A DNA stretch of 64,000 bases from Devosia geojensis (GCF_000969415.1 NZ_JZEX01000173.1:1-64000); one strand, 5' to 3'; shown: positions 8,324-19,116, counted from the stretch's first letter. Notes: generated from the letters alone by a model not told the origin. Made by a program: numbers and translations.

Positions 8324-10249
8324 TTAGTTGTCGGACACCTTGAGAGTGCGGCCGAGCTCCAGAAGACGGAGGACGCGATCCGCCAGGGCCTCGGCTGGCA
8401 CGTCGTGAGAAGCGAGGCGCAGTTCCGGCGCCTCAGGCGCCTCGTAAGGCGCATCGATGCCGGGGACGTGGGTGGTTTTTCCAGCCCAGGCCTTCGCATA
8501 AAGTCCCTTAGGATCGCGCGCTTCCACCACCGTCAGCGGCGCGTCGACAAATATCTCATAGAATGGATGGCTGCCGGCGATCTCACGCGCGAGCGCCCGG
8601 TCGCGCGCATAGGGTGAAATCGCGCAGACCAGCACAACAAGCCCGGCATCGGCCATTAACTTCGCCACCTCGGCCATGCGGCGGATGTTCTCGACCCGAT
8701 CCGCCTCGGTGAAGCCCAGATCGCGATTGAGCCCGTGGCGGACATTGTCGCCGTCCAGCACAGATGGATGGAAGCCGGCGGCCATCAGCTTGCGGTCGAT
8801 GATGTTCGCAATCGTAGACTTGCCAGCCCCCGACAGTCCGGTGAACCACAGGATCGCCGGGCGCTGCCCCTTCGCCGCGGCACGCGCATCGGGAGCGGTA
8901 TCGAAGGGTTGCCAAGGGATATTGCCCGCACGCCGCAGCGCGAAGTCGATCATCCCGGCACCCACCGTGGCATGGGTGAAGCGGTCGACCAGCACGAAGC
9001 CGCCCATGTCGCGGCTTTCGGCATAAGGGTCGAAGGCCACTGGGCGATCGGCGGCGAGGTTCACGACCGCGAGTTCGTTCATTGCGAGCTGACGGGCAGC
9101 CAGATGCGCACGCGTGTCGATGTCGATCCGATGCTTCAGCGCCGTGATGCTCGCCGGCACTTCGTCTGTGCCGAGCCGCATCTGGTACTGGCGGCCAGGG
9201 ATCATCGGCACCTCGCCCAACCACAGCAGATGCGCCTGAAATTGATCCGCGATAGCGGGCGGCCCGTCGGCCGCAGCCAGCACGTCGCCACGGCTTACGT
9301 CCACTTCGCGGTCGAGCACCAGCGTGACCGACTGCCCGGCGACGGCCTGACCGGGGTCACATTCCTGGATGATGCGCGTGACGACGGCACGCGCATCGGA
9401 GCGCGCCACCATCAACGCGTCTCCCGGCCGCAGCCGGCCGCCGACGATCCGTCCGGAGTAGCCGCGAAAATCCTGGCCGGCGCGACTGACCCACTGCACC
9501 GGCATGCGGAACGGTCCGATCTCCAACGCATCGTCGACGTCGACCGACTCGAGCCATTCAATGATCGTAGGGCCGTCGAACCAGGGCATCGCGGCCGAGC
9601 CGGTCAGCACATTGTCGCCCTTGAGCGCCGAGACCGGGACGGCAACCGCGTCGGTTAAGCCGAGCGCTGCCGCGAGCTCGGCAATCTCGGCCGCGTGCCG
9701 GTCGAACGCAGTGCGGTCGAAGCCAACCAGATCCATCTTGTTCACCGCCACGGCGACGTTGCGGATGCCCATCAAGGCGAGGATATGAGCATGACGTCGC
9801 GTCTGGGTGAGGACGCCCTTACGCGCGTCGATCAGCAGCAGGGCAGTATCCGCCTGCGATGCGCCGGTAGCCATGTTGCGCGTATATTGCTCGTGGCCCG
9901 GGCAGTCCGCGACGACAAACTTGCGCTTGTCGGTCTCAAAGAAGCGCCAGGCGACGTCGATGGTGATGCCCTGTTCGCGCTCGGACATGAGCCCGTCGAG
10001 CAGCAGCGCGAAGTCGAGATCGCCCACCGGCACACGGCCTTTGCTGTCATTGAACAGGCGCGCAAGCTGGTCCTCGTAGACGCAGTCGGCATCGTAGAGG
10101 ATTCGCCCGAGCAGCGTGGATTTGCCATCATCGACGCTGCCGCACGTCAACAGGCGAAGCTGCGACTTGGCTTGCTCGGCGGCGATGACGCGGGCGATGA
10201 TGGCGTCCGGGCTTTCCTCTTCCGGCATCTGACGAGGCGTGTCGCGCAT
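8324..10249 (-). CDS. cysNC: Bifunctional sulfate adenylyltransferase GTPase subunit / adenylylsulfate kinase CysNC
   Basis: A 641-aa fusion. Residues 1 to about 440 are a CysN translational-GTPase: P-loop GSVDDGKS (37-44), DCPGHE (115-120), NKMD (170-173). Residues about 455-641 are the CysC APS kinase with P-loop GLSGAGKS (471-478) and DGDNVRHGLNRDLGF. With CysD it makes adenosine 5'-phosphosulfate from ATP and sulfate, driven by GTP, then phosphorylates it to PAPS. The start ATG overlaps the cysD stop by one base (TGATG), indicating translational coupling. Both domains look intact. Confidence 0.95.
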   Translation of the reverse strand: MRDTPRQMPEEESPDAIIARVIAAEQAKSQLRLLTCGSVDDGKSTLLGRILYDADCVYEDQLARLFNDSKGRVPVGDLDFALLLDGLMSEREQGITIDVAWRFFETDKRKFVVADCPGHEQYTRNMATGASQADTALLLIDARKGVLTQTRRHAHILALMGIRNVAVAVNKMDLVGFDRTAFDRHAAEIAELAAALGLTDAVAVPVSALKGDNVLTGSAAMPWFDGPTIIEWLESVDVDDALEIGPFRMPVQWVSRAGQDFRGYSGRIVGGRLRPGDALMVARSDARAVVTRIIQECDPGQAVAGQSVTLVLDREVDVSRGDVLAAADGPPAIADQFQAHLLWLGEVPMIPGRQYQMRLGTDEVPASITALKHRIDIDTRAHLAARQLAMNELAVVNLAADRPVAFDPYAESRDMGGFVLVDRFTHATVGAGMIDFALRRAGNIPWQPFDTAPDARAAAKGQRPAILWFTGLSGAGKSTIANIIDRKLMAAGFHPSVLDGDNVRHGLNRDLGFTEADRVENIRRMAEVAKLMADAGLVVLVCAISPYARDRALAREIAGSHPFYEIFVDAPLTVVEARDPKGLYAKAWAGKTTHVPGIDAPYEAPEAPELRLASHDVPAEALADRVLRLLELGRTLKVSDN

Positions 10250-11178
10250 CAGAAATATCCTTCCTGTTTCTTGCGCTCCATCGATCCGGGCTGGTCGTGG
10301 TCGATCAAGCGTCCCTGGCGTTCGCTCGCACGGGTTGAGCGCATCTCAAGCAGGATCTCGGCGAGCGTGGCGGCGGTGCTTTCAATTGCCCCGGTATAGG
10401 GATAGCAGCCGATCGAGCGGAAGCGGACGGATCGCAATTCAGGCTGTTCGCCGGGCTCAAGAGGCATGCGGCCGTCGTCCACCATGATCCAGGTGTCCTG
10501 GCGGCGGACGACGGGCCGGAGCTTCGCGAAGTAAAGGGGGACGAGGGGAATGCCTTCGATCCAGATATAGGTCCAGACGTCACGCTCGGTCCAATTGGAC
10601 AGCGGAAACACGCGCATCGATTCGCCGGGAGCAAGATGGGTGTTCCAAGCATGCCAGAACTCCGGCCGCTGGGCCTTGGGCTCCCAGCGCTGGGCCGGAT
10701 TGCGGTGTGAGAAGATACGTTCCTTGGCGCGCGACTTCTCCTCGTCGCGTCGGGCACCGCCGATCGCAGCATCAAAGCCCCAGCGGCGCATCGCCTGCTT
10801 CAGGCCCTCGGTCTTGGTCGCATGGTTGTAGACCGCCGAAGAGGCGGTGAACGGCGTGATGCCGGCCTGCGCTGCTTCCTCATTCGTGTGAATCAGGAGT
10901 TCGAACCCAAGGCGAGCGGCGGTGCTGTCGCGGTGGGCGATCATTTCCCGGAACTTCCATCCGGTATCGACATGCAGCACCGGGAAGGGCAGCGGTGCCG
11001 GGGCGAATGCCTTTTGCGCCAGATGCAGCAGGAGCGAACTGTCCTTGCCGATCGAGTACAGCACGACTGGTCGTCGAAAACAGGCGGCAACCTCGCGGAT
11101 AATGGCGACGGACTCGGCTTCGAGCCGACGAATGTGCGAGAATCGTGCATCAAGTCGGCTGGGAGCTTCGACTGTCAT
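10249..11178 (-). CDS. cysD: Sulfate adenylyltransferase subunit 2 CysD
   Basis: A 309-aa PAPS-reductase-like (adenine nucleotide alpha hydrolase fold) subunit with the PP-motif in [21 protein letters not shown], then [11 protein letters not shown] and [14 protein letters not shown]. It adenylylates sulfate together with CysN. I chose ATG 11178 ([10 protein letters not shown]) because GGAGGA lies 10 bp upstream; TTG 11196 in the same frame includes that ribosome site and is unlikely. It is first in cysD-cysNC and lies about 160 bp downstream of ilvD on the same strand. Confidence 0.95.
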   Translation of the reverse strand: MTVEAPSRLDARFSHIRRLEAESVAIIREVAACFRRPVVLYSIGKDSSLLLHLAQKAFAPAPLPFPVLHVDTGWKFREMIAHRDSTAARLGFELLIHTNEEAAQAGITPFTASSAVYNHATKTEGLKQAMRRWGFDAAIGGARRDEEKSRAKERIFSHRNPAQRWEPKAQRPEFWHAWNTHLAPGESMRVFPLSNWTERDVWTYIWIEGIPLVPLYFAKLRPVVRRQDTWIMVDDGRMPLEPGEQPELRSVRFRSIGCYPYTGAIESTAATLAEILLEMRSTRASERQGRLIDHDQPGSMERKKQEGYF

Positions 11179-11340
11179 ATCAGCATGGTCCTCCAACTCT
11201 CAACTTGTGCGGCGGCAGAGGAGATGGCGGCTTCTTGAGCTTCCAAGTGCCCCTTGCAGAGACGTCGCGCGCGGTCAGGTCGATACGAGACGGAGCGCGC
11301 AAGCCGCGAATAACCGCGGGCATTCAGCTTCGCCCGGCAT

Positions 11341-13062
11341 TCAAATGTCGGCATAGCAGTGCGTCTCCGCGGCGGACCCAGGGTGGGTGACCGCGCCTTT
11401 CGAGGCGGGCCCCACGGTCTGCGCAAATTTCCATAGTGCCCCCGATTGAAAGTTGTGGTGACGCGGTCGCCACTTCTTGCGCCGAACCTCCAGCTCTTCG
11501 GCCGAGAGCTCCACATCGAGCGTACCCACCTCGGCATCGATGGCGATGATGTCACCGTCCTTCAGCAATGCGATCGGGCCGCCAACGGCCGCTTCCGGAT
11601 CGACATGCCCAATGCAGAAGCCGCGCGTGGCGCCGGAGAAGCGCCCGTCGGTGACGAGCGCCACCTTGTCGCCCATTCCCTGGCCGTAAACGGCTGCCGT
11701 GGTCGCCAGCATCTCACGCATGCCGGGGCCGCCCTTCGGCCCTTCGTAGCGGATGACGATGACCTCCCCCGGCTTGTACCCCCGCTTCTGCACCGCATCG
11801 AAGGCTGCCTCCTCGGAGTCGAAACACCGCGCCGGTCCGCGGAACTTGCGGTTCGCCAAACCAGCCACCTTGACGATCGCGCCCTCGGGCGCGAGCGTGC
11901 CGCGCAATCCGATTACGCCGCCGGTGGGCGTAATCGGGTCGGAGATCGGGCGCACGATGTCCTGGTCGGTCGGGAAGACCGCATCGGCCAGGTTCTCACT
12001 AAGCGTGCGGCCAGTTACCGTAATGCAGTCGCCGTGCAGGTAGCCGCCGTCAAGCAGCACCTTCAGGAGCACCGGCACGCCGCCGATCTCGAACAGATCC
12101 TTGGCAAGGTAGCGCCCGCCGGGTTTGAGGTCGGCGATATAGGGCGTGCGCTTGAAGATCTCGGCGACCGCATGCAGATCGAAGTCGATACCCGCCTCGT
12201 GGGCGATTGCCGGCAAGTGCAGCGCCGCGTTGGTCGACCCCCCTGAGGCGGCCACCACGGTGGCGGCGTTCTCCAATGCCTTGCGGGTAACTATGTCGCG
12301 CGGCCTGAGATCGCGCGCCAGCAGGTTCATCACGGCTTTGCCGGACGCTTGAGCGAAAGAGTCGCGACTCTCGTAAGGCGCCGGCGTGCCGGCCGACCCC
12401 GGCAGCGCAAGCCCAAGCGCCTCGGAGACGCAAGCCATCGTATTGGCTGTGAACTGGCCGCCGCAGGAGCCGGCGGACGGGCAAGCGACGCATTCCAGCG
12501 CGTGCAGCTCGTCGGCGGAAACCTGGCCAGCCTGATAGCCGCCCACCGCCTCGTAGACGTCCTGCACGGTGACGTCCTTGCCGCGAAACCGCCCCGGCAG
12601 GATCGTTCCGCCGTACAAGAACACGCTCGGCACGTTGAGGCGCACCATCGCCATCATCATGCCGGGCAGCGATTTGTCGCAGCCGGCAAGCCCAACCAGC
12701 GCGTCGTAGCAATGGCCGCGCATGGTGAGCTCGATCGAATCGGCGATCACGTCCCGGCTCACCAGCGACGACTTCATGCCCTGGTGGCCCATGGCGATGC
12801 CGTCGGTCACGGTGATGGTGGTGAATTCGCGCGGCGTGCCGCCGGCCGCCTTGACGCCTAGCTTGGCTGCCTGCGCCTGGCGGCTGAGCGCAATGTTGCA
12901 CGGCGCCGCCTCGTTCCAGCAGGTGGCGACGCCGACAAAGGGTTGTGCGATCTCCTTTTCGGTCAGCCCCATGGCGTAGAGGAACGAACGATGCGGCGCC
13001 CGCTCGGGACCAACGGTTGTGTGGCGGCTCGGCAGCTTGGATTTGTCGAAGCGATGTGTCAT
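11341..13062 (-). CDS. ilvD: Dihydroxyacid dehydratase IlvD
   Basis: A 573-aa enzyme of the IlvD/Edd family, with a length normal for the branched-chain dehydratase. The Fe-S cluster cysteines are visible in [26 protein letters not shown] and [31 protein letters not shown] near the C-terminus is also typical. It dehydrates 2,3-dihydroxy-isovalerate/methylvalerate in Val/Ile synthesis. The ATG at 13062 matches the family start; the ORF extends upstream without homology because it overlaps the end of pyrC. It is 37 bp downstream of pyrC. A plasmid-borne copy is unusual and may be a second copy or a relocated essential gene. Confidence 0.93.
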   Translation of the reverse strand: MTHRFDKSKLPSRHTTVGPERAPHRSFLYAMGLTEKEIAQPFVGVATCWNEAAPCNIALSRQAQAAKLGVKAAGGTPREFTTITVTDGIAMGHQGMKSSLVSRDVIADSIELTMRGHCYDALVGLAGCDKSLPGMMMAMVRLNVPSVFLYGGTILPGRFRGKDVTVQDVYEAVGGYQAGQVSADELHALECVACPSAGSCGGQFTANTMACVSEALGLALPGSAGTPAPYESRDSFAQASGKAVMNLLARDLRPRDIVTRKALENAATVVAASGGSTNAALHLPAIAHEAGIDFDLHAVAEIFKRTPYIADLKPGGRYLAKDLFEIGGVPVLLKVLLDGGYLHGDCITVTGRTLSENLADAVFPTDQDIVRPISDPITPTGGVIGLRGTLAPEGAIVKVAGLANRKFRGPARCFDSEEAAFDAVQKRGYKPGEVIVIRYEGPKGGPGMREMLATTAAVYGQGMGDKVALVTDGRFSGATRGFCIGHVDPEAAVGGPIALLKDGDIIAIDAEVGTLDVELSAEELEVRRKKWRPRHHNFQSGALWKFAQTVGPASKGAVTHPGSAAETHCYADI

Positions 13063-13099
13063 GGGTCGGCCTCGGTTCGTGAGCAGGGAACGGTTTCTT

Positions 13100-14155
13100 T
13101 CAGTCCGGCGGCGCAAGGAGGCGCCAACGAACCACCCCGTCCGGGCAGAACACCCGCACCTGGTCCTTATCTCCAACCGGCAGGGTTTCGGGGGGATGCC
13201 ACGGCGACTGAGCGAGTGTGACCGTGCCGGAGTTGGGCGGCAGACCGTAAAATCGTGCACCGTTGAGAGACGCGAACGCCTCAAGCCGATTCAGCACCGC
13301 TTCTTCCTCGAAAACCTGAGCGTACAATTCGAGCGCAACCGGGGCTGTAGAGATGCCGGCGCAGCCGCAGGCCGATTCCTTGTCCCGGACCAGGTGAGGC
13401 GCCGAATCCGTGCCGAGGAAGAACCGGGGATTGCCGGAGGTCGCCGCTGCCCGCAAGGCCAGACGGTGGCGCTCCCGCTTGGCTACCGGCAAACAGTACA
13501 TGTGCGGCCGGATGCCGCCTGCGAACATCGCATTGCGATTGATCATGAGATGATGAACCGTAATGGTGGCGCCGATGGGACCCTCGGCATCCTGCACGTA
13601 ATCCACGGCTTCGGCGGTCGTGATGTGCTCGAAAACGATCCGCAGCGCAGGGAAGTCGGACCGGAGCCGGGTTAGCACGCTGTCTATGAACGCCTTCTCC
13701 CTGTCGAAGACGTCAACTTCACTGCCAACTACCTCGCCATGGACCAGGAGCGGAATGCCTAGGGCCTGCATCCTCTCCAAGACCGGGTAGACCCGACCGA
13801 CGTCCGTTACCCCAGCGGCGGAGTTCGTCGTGCTGCGCGCCGGGTACATTTTGACCGCGGTGAACACCCCCTCGGCGAAACCCTGGGCAACGTCTGCGGG
13901 ATCGGTCTCATCGGTGAGAAAGCATGTCATCAGTGGCGCGAACGTCCAGCCCGGAGGCGTTGCTCTGCGGATCCGATCGCGATATGCCGCAGCCTGGCTC
14001 GCCGTCCTCACCGGGGAATCGAGGTTGGGCATGACGATGGCGCGCGCAAATGTGCGCGCCGTCCACGGCAACGCCATGCGCAGCATATCGCTGTCGCGGA
14101 GGTGTACGTGCCAGTCATCGGGTCGAGTGAGGTTTATCTCATTTACCGGAGTAAT
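13100..14155 (-). CDS. pyrC: Dihydroorotase PyrC, apparently with a non-canonical ATT start
   Basis: This is a type II (E. coli PyrC-like) dihydroorotase, which closes carbamoyl-aspartate to dihydroorotate in pyrimidine synthesis. Visible elements are the metal-binding [18 protein letters not shown] (the lysine carbamylated in the family), [18 protein letters not shown] and [10 protein letters not shown]. The first ATG (14098; next 14086) falls after the His-x-His pair, so starting there would lose two metal ligands. In the conserved frame there is no ATG, GTG or TTG further upstream before a stop. An ATT at 14155 sits 5 bp after AAAGGAG and gives 351 aa, close to the E. coli enzyme (about 348). 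Either ATT is used as the start or the gene has lost its start codon. Confidence 0.85.
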   Translation of the reverse strand: MTPVNEINLTRPDDWHVHLRDSDMLRMALPWTARTFARAIVMPNLDSPVRTASQAAAYRDRIRRATPPGWTFAPLMTCFLTDETDPADVAQGFAEGVFTAVKMYPARSTTNSAAGVTDVGRVYPVLERMQALGIPLLVHGEVVGSEVDVFDREKAFIDSVLTRLRSDFPALRIVFEHITTAEAVDYVQDAEGPIGATITVHHLMINRNAMFAGGIRPHMYCLPVAKRERHRLALRAAATSGNPRFFLGTDSAPHLVRDKESACGCAGISTAPVALELYAQVFEEEAVLNRLEAFASLNGARFYGLPPNSGTVTLAQSPWHPPETLPVGDKDQVRVFCPDGVVRWRLLAPPD

Positions 14156-14270
14156 TTCGTCTCCTTTCCGCGCCTAAGGCGCACCTGCGGTGGTGTCTGC
14201 AGTTCCGCCGGCGTGACCTCTCGAATCTTGAGGCGGTGCGGAACGTAAGCTTGATCTAGCCTCGAAAAAA

Positions 14271-14307
14271 GCAGATTATCCGGCAGGATTTATTCGAAAA
14301 AATCTGC
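14271..14307. promoter_or_regulatory. Dyad in front of the first LysR gene
   Basis: A perfect 7-bp inverted repeat, GCAGATT (14271-14277) and AATCTGC (14301-14307), ends 17 bp before the LysR start. It also separates this gene from the divergent pyrC-ilvD-cys set. LysR proteins usually bind such dyads to repress themselves and activate the divergent genes; here that role is inferred. Confidence 0.4.
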
Positions 14308-14324
14308 GAACAGGACGGTCCCCT

Positions 14325-15242
14325 GTGTTGAATTACAAGCAGTTGCATTATTTCTGGAAGGTTGCAAAAACAGGCAGCATCGCGCGCGCCGCCGAACAGC
14401 TGCGCCTCGCGCCACAGACGATCAGCGCCCAGATCGGCACACTGGAGGAAGCACTCGGAACAGAGCTGTTCCGCCGCGTCGGACGACGGTTGGAGCTGAC
14501 CGCGACAGGGCAGCTGACCCTGTCCTACGCCGATGAGATCTTTCAGATCGGAAGAGAGCTGGAAGAAACCGTGCGCAACCGCCCGGGCCGCGGCGCCATG
14601 TTGTTTCGCGTAGGGGTGGCGGACTTCGTTCCGAAGTCGATCGCATACCGCCTGCTTGCTCCGGCTCTGGATGGTACCGAGAGCGTGCGGCTGATCTGCC
14701 GGGAGGACAAGCTGGAACGGCTGTTCGCCGAACTCGCTATTCACAAGGTGGATCTTGTGCTTGCCGACCGACCGCTGCCCTCCGAGCTAGGCGTGAAAGG
14801 CTACAGCCATGCTCTCGGACGCACACCTATTGCCTTCTATGCCGTACCTGGGCTTGCCAGGCGCTGTCGGGAGAACTTCCCCCAATCCCTGGACGGTGCC
14901 CCCATGCTGATCCCAAGCGAAGGTGCGACCGTGCGGGAGGCGCTCACGCGTTGGTTCAGCAAACATCAGATCGAACCACGCATCGTAGGCGAGTTCGACG
15001 ACACCGCGCTGATGAAGGCCTTCGGCAAGGCGGGCACAGGCGTTTTCCCAGCACCGGCGGTGCTGGCCGAAGAGATCAGAGGCCAGTACAATACCGAGAT
15101 CATCGATTGTGCCGACGGCGTCGCCGCAATGTATTATGCCATATCGATTGAACGCAAGCTGACCCACCCGGCTGTGGTGGCGATCAGCGAAGCAGCGAAG
15201 AAGGATCTGGTCATCGACGACAGAGACTTCGCCTCATCTTGA
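14325..15242 (+). CDS. LysR-family regulator, NhaR-like
   Basis: A 305-aa LysR-type regulator. Residues 1-60 form the winged helix-turn-helix (LNYKQLHYFWKVAKTGSIAR, then AEQLRLAPQTISAQIGTLEEALG), and the rest is a periplasmic-binding-protein-like effector domain. The LNYxxLxYFWxVA start is typical of the NhaR branch. It is transcribed away from pyrC-ilvD-cysDNC and toward the dab region on the opposite strand. NhaR-like regulators are often linked to ion or inorganic-carbon transport, so control of nearby transporter genes is plausible but not shown. The ATG at 14325 is the only good start. Confidence 0.85.
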   Translation: MLNYKQLHYFWKVAKTGSIARAAEQLRLAPQTISAQIGTLEEALGTELFRRVGRRLELTATGQLTLSYADEIFQIGRELEETVRNRPGRGAMLFRVGVADFVPKSIAYRLLAPALDGTESVRLICREDKLERLFAELAIHKVDLVLADRPLPSELGVKGYSHALGRTPIAFYAVPGLARRCRENFPQSLDGAPMLIPSEGATVREALTRWFSKHQIEPRIVGEFDDTALMKAFGKAGTGVFPAPAVLAEEIRGQYNTEIIDCADGVAAMYYAISIERKLTHPAVVAISEAAKKDLVIDDRDFASS

Positions 15243-15458
15243 GCGGGGCCGCCCGGCGTAATCGCCAGCGCGAACGTGAGCCCCATGGGCTCATGCGCGG
15301 CGTGCGCTTTTTCGGTAGGATTGGTACACCTTCGGTTTTCGACCGCGACGCTCGCATCGTGCGCCGCGGCCACTCCCGCCGCAGCAGAGCGGCGACGCAC
15401 CAGCATCATGCTGGCTACCCCGTCGAGTGCCATGGCAGCAACATTCCGCGCCGCACGC

Positions 15459-15974
15459 TCACTTACGCGGGTGAGTTGCTGTCTCCAGGTAGTCCGACGG
15501 CAAGGAAATCCTTCCCGTCTCCCCTTCCTGCCAGAGCGAAGGCATTACGCACGACGGGCGATGCCGCCGCAGTTCGTGCATTTCGGATTGTACTTCAGAT
15601 ACGGGCAGGTCGTCGAGGAATACAGGGATGAATCGTCGCCGTGCCGCGTTCTCAGCGTCGGCTATCGACTGCTCCAGTAGCGTTTCCAGGAGCGGGAGAC
15701 GCACCACCCGCTCGGAATCCAACCAGCATAGCGTCCAGACACCACCGAGACTGACGGACTCGCGGACCTTGCCAAACCCGGCAGCCGTCTTCGGAGCTTT
15801 TTCGTTCAACTCGGCGACCATCTCTGCTGCCATGCCAGGGTCAAGCCAGATTCCGATCAAAGGCTCGGCGCGCGAGGCTGCTCGCTTTCTGTGGTGAAAC
15901 GCCAGAAATGCGGAGATGTCCTCACATGCGCGAGCCAAGTCCGCAGGGCGGTGAACAACTGCAAACATGCTCAT
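15459..15974 (-). CDS. Uncharacterised 171-aa protein
   Basis: I do not recognise this family. The protein begins MSMFAVVHRPADLARACEDI and has alternating helical and strand-like segments (PLIGIWLDPGMAAEMVAEL, GVWTLCWLDSERVVRLPL, RRRFIPVFLDDLPVSEVQ). No membrane segment or metal motif is seen. I chose ATG 15974 because GAGGTG precedes it at good spacing; the frame is open to 16025. It is the last gene of the minus-strand dabB-dabA-icd(remnant) series, about 125 bp after the icd remnant, so it may be part of that transcript. Confidence 0.55.
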   Translation of the reverse strand: MSMFAVVHRPADLARACEDISAFLAFHHRKRAASRAEPLIGIWLDPGMAAEMVAELNEKAPKTAAGFGKVRESVSLGGVWTLCWLDSERVVRLPLLETLLEQSIADAENAARRRFIPVFLDDLPVSEVQSEMHELRRHRPSCVMPSLWQEGETGRISLPSDYLETATHPRK

Positions 15975-16098
15975 GCCACACCTCGATATGTAAAAAGCCG
16001 CTTCGCGATCAAACGGCGGAACCAAGGGCCGTCAGCCAAACCGCCCCTGACAATATGGAACGCTTCGCGCTCTAAAGCCGTGAGATGAGAAAGGCTCA

Positions 16099-16584
16099 TC
16101 ATTGGCCCTGACCCAAGGAGAATGCCGCCTCACCGTCGAAGGTGAAGAGTTGCTCCGTCTTCACGGAATCAACCCCAGCGTGGGCCAAGTTGCGCAGCAG
16201 ATCCACGATCAAGGCCTTATTGAACTGCCGGCCCGGCTTCATCATAAACAGGCAGCGCCAGGGGTCGGTGCAGAACGTCTCGGGCAAACCCTCCGGCCAG
16301 ACCTTCACGCCTCCGCCCTGTGGCGTAGCAATAGGCGCTTTGTAAAACACCTTCGTCCGGCGCAGGCTATTCCAGGCGTCGCCGGTAACCCCCGCTGTGT
16401 TGCCAGCCAGATAAAGCTTCTCAGCGATGTCAATCGTCTCGACGGCCAATCGAGCGCCGGCGGCCTGCAGCACTTTCAGGCTGGCGTCCATGATCTCCGG
16501 GCCGATGCCGTCGCTAGAGGCGACGGTGATGGGGACGATACTGCCTTCCGTCTTTTTCGCTGCCTTGGACTTTACATTGCTCAT
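16099..16584 (-). pseudogene. Isocitrate dehydrogenase with in-frame internal deletion
   Basis: The frame has a strong start (AGGAGG, 5 bp, ATG 16584) and the normal N-terminus of an NADP-type isocitrate dehydrogenase (ITVASSDGIGPEIMDASLKVL, then SLRRTKVFYKAPIATPQGGG). Directly after GGG it continues with VKVWPEGLPETFCTDPWRC and ends KTEQLFTFDGEAAFSLGQGQ, which belongs to the C-terminal end of the long (roughly 480-aa) bacterial enzyme. About two thirds of the protein, with the substrate Arg residues, the metal Asp residues and most of the cofactor site, is missing without a frameshift. The 161-aa product cannot be an active dehydrogenase. It lies 89 bp downstream of dabA. Confidence 0.75.
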
Positions 16585-16673
16585 GACTTCCTCCTGAGTA
16601 AATCTAGTTAGATTTCCTGCAAGGCGTTGCGCAAGCCTCCGACTTGAGAGCAGCGGCCACCCCTGCCATGAGT

Positions 16674-19094
16674 TCAGCCCACTGCTTCGAGGCGCAGTTG
16701 CGGGTCGCAACCGGCCTGCATAGCCTCCCATTCGAGATCGCCGGCGTAGCGCCAAGCCACGCGGCCTGCCTCATCAAGAGCGAAGAGATGCAGCCAGCGA
16801 TTGTCGAACAGGGCGCGGACCTCATCGTGCCGCTTCAGGATACCTGTCATCGCTTCCTGCGGCGCCTCGATGCAGACGGACAGGCGTAACGGATCGTGGA
16901 CCAGCCTCTCTCCATCGTGCACCGATTGCCAGGGCAGGCCCGGCCGCAGCAGACCGCCATTGCCCTCGACGACGCCGATGCCGCCGGTGACATTGTGCAG
17001 GAGCTTGTTGCCCGCGCCGAACACCTCTGGCGCCACGGTCGAACCGTAGTATTGCAGGCTGATCCAGCTCGCTACCACCACGGGTGCCGTCATGATCAGC
17101 TCGAGCACGCCGAACCCATCGTCCCTCTTCCAGTCGTAGTCGTGGAGGAAGGCCCGGCCCTCAAGGTTCTTGCCCGCAGTGCGGGCCCGCGGCGCGGCGA
17201 TGAAGGCGCGGCAGCCGGCGAGTGCCCATTCGGGGCGCACCTCGGCCCAGTTGCGACTGCGGTGCGGGACTTCTGCCTCGCGCTTCGCCCGCGGCAGGCG
17301 CAGCGCCCTTTCGGTCCGCGTGACCTTTCCCGCCGCGGCGAGCCAGGCGCATGCCCGCTCGAGATCCCCCTCATGAGCCGCCGAAGGATGATCCTGCTCG
17401 TAGAGGACGACGGCATCGGTGGTCGTGTCGTGTAGCGCGCCGACGAACAGCGTGTCTCGGGGGATGTTGATGCCCCTCTCCACAAGCTGGCGTCGCACCT
17501 CCGCATCGTTCAGGAGCGCTGCGAGCAGCCGGGCATTCACTTCGCCGGAATAGCCGCCGCAGGCCCCGCAGTGCAGCGCGCTGGCGTGCGGGTTGTTCAC
17601 AACGTTGGCGCCATGGCCGGTGAGGAGGACGAGGCGCGCGAAGTCCCGGGTCAGCGACATCGCCCGTAGGACCTTGTCCGCCGCCTCGGCGCGGGCCTCG
17701 ATGTCAAGGGCCGGGTCGAGCCGTGGCGCAGGATCATCCGGCCGCGGAGCCGATTCGAACCCGAGGGCGTCGCGCAGTAGCTTCAGGATGTAGATCGGCC
17801 CCGTCGCCTCGACGAAGGCAAACGAGGAGACGGCGGCGAGCTTGAAGCGGCCCCAGGCCCTCTTCGCGCGCTTGCTGAACCGCATCGCTAGATCGGCTTT
17901 CGCGAGCTCGGGACCGCCCGAGACGCTCGTGACGGCTGCGTTGAGCAGAACCGGCAGCCGGTGCTCGCGCACGTCGGACGCGAACTGCCGATGCTCCGTC
18001 GCGATCCCGAAGAAGCCGGCAAAGCCTGACGTGCGGATTGCCGGATCCACCGCCTCGAGCGCCCGGCGGAAACGCTCCGAGCGCACGTCGATGCAGAAGA
18101 ACGCTTGGAGCGCCGGACGCAAGTCTGTCGCCGTGGGCGCTGGATCGCCAAGCACTGCGGAAAGCGCTCGCTGGTCCGCGCGCTCCGCGGCCTCCTGCAG
18201 GATCGCGTCGACCGCTAGCTCGGGTGTCGGTGTATCCGGCGCAGCGTAGTCGGCCCGCGCGCTCTCCCAATCGCCCACGATCTCCTGCGCGTAGCGGGCG
18301 AACAAGGCGTCCTCCCAGATCAGGCGAATGGCGAGCAAGTCCCTGAGGGTTGTGTCGGACTCGCCGCGGAGCTCCGCCTGCCACAACTGGTAGCGGGCGT
18401 ATTGCGACCATCCTCCAAGGGTCATGAGCAGCCGGTGAAAATACGTCTCGAGCGCCTCATGCTCGAGGCCGAGACGCTCGACGGCCCGGACAAGCACCTC
18501 CTCGGCGCGCTCTGGCGCGTTCACGACATGGCTCGCGAAACCCGTGAGCCCGACGATCTCGGGCGTCAAGTCCCGGCTCGCAACAGCACGCCAAGCGGGA
18601 TACGCGCCCTTGCCGCGAGGCGCAGCCCACAGGGCTTGGCCCTCATCGAAATAGCCCGCGGCCCATGTCCCGAACCGCTCGGCAATCAGGCCCGGCCAGT
18701 CGATTCCCGAGGCGCGCGCCGCTAGATCGGCCACAGTAGGGATCGCTTGTGGAGTCGACGCAGGTGTCTCGGCAGCCACCTTCAGCGCAGCCAAATCCGA
18801 GGGGCGACAATTCGGTGGCGCCACCGCAAACGCGGCGGCGAGGTCTTCATCCGTGATTGTGCCCACCTCGATGCGTTCCCGATACCAGGTGCGCGGCATC
18901 GTGACGGCCGCCCCGGCAACGCGCCCGAGCCGGGCGCCGGCCTCGGCCAGGCTGCGGTGCGCCTGCCCGAGGAACGGGTTGACCGCGACGCTCGAGCTCA
19001 GTGGCCAGACCGGCGGGATCGCCCGCGCCGCGGCATCGACAGCATTGGACAGCTTGTCGCGACAGAGCGGGACCGGCCGGGATTGCATATTCAT
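16674..19094 (-). CDS. dabA: DabA, carbonic anhydrase-like subunit of the DAB inorganic-carbon pump (DUF2309)
   Basis: An 806-aa soluble protein of the DUF2309 family. DabA forms a membrane complex with DabB and is proposed to hydrate CO2 vectorially, trapping bicarbonate in the cytoplasm. The zinc site expected from Halothiobacillus DabA is present: Cys334 and Asp336 in [11 protein letters not shown], His494 in GHGANVV and Cys509 in ALHCGACGG, with the same 2- and 15-residue spacings as C351/D353 and H524/C539 in that protein. I chose ATG 19094, with GGAG nine bases upstream; ATG 19109 is also possible. The dabB stop is 22 bp upstream, so dabB-dabA is an operon. Confidence 0.93.
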   Translation of the reverse strand: MNMQSRPVPLCRDKLSNAVDAAARAIPPVWPLSSSVAVNPFLGQAHRSLAEAGARLGRVAGAAVTMPRTWYRERIEVGTITDEDLAAAFAVAPPNCRPSDLAALKVAAETPASTPQAIPTVADLAARASGIDWPGLIAERFGTWAAGYFDEGQALWAAPRGKGAYPAWRAVASRDLTPEIVGLTGFASHVVNAPERAEEVLVRAVERLGLEHEALETYFHRLLMTLGGWSQYARYQLWQAELRGESDTTLRDLLAIRLIWEDALFARYAQEIVGDWESARADYAAPDTPTPELAVDAILQEAAERADQRALSAVLGDPAPTATDLRPALQAFFCIDVRSERFRRALEAVDPAIRTSGFAGFFGIATEHRQFASDVREHRLPVLLNAAVTSVSGGPELAKADLAMRFSKRAKRAWGRFKLAAVSSFAFVEATGPIYILKLLRDALGFESAPRPDDPAPRLDPALDIEARAEAADKVLRAMSLTRDFARLVLLTGHGANVVNNPHASALHCGACGGYSGEVNARLLAALLNDAEVRRQLVERGINIPRDTLFVGALHDTTTDAVVLYEQDHPSAAHEGDLERACAWLAAAGKVTRTERALRLPRAKREAEVPHRSRNWAEVRPEWALAGCRAFIAAPRARTAGKNLEGRAFLHDYDWKRDDGFGVLELIMTAPVVVASWISLQYYGSTVAPEVFGAGNKLLHNVTGGIGVVEGNGGLLRPGLPWQSVHDGERLVHDPLRLSVCIEAPQEAMTGILKRHDEVRALFDNRWLHLFALDEAGRVAWRYAGDLEWEAMQAGCDPQLRLEAVG

Positions 19095-19116
19095 CAGCAG
19101 ATTCTCCATAACTTCG

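Noticed and set aside
8735..9658. Plus-strand ORF of 307 aa inside cysNC
   Set aside because: It is antisense to a clearly conserved gene with intact GTPase and kinase motifs.
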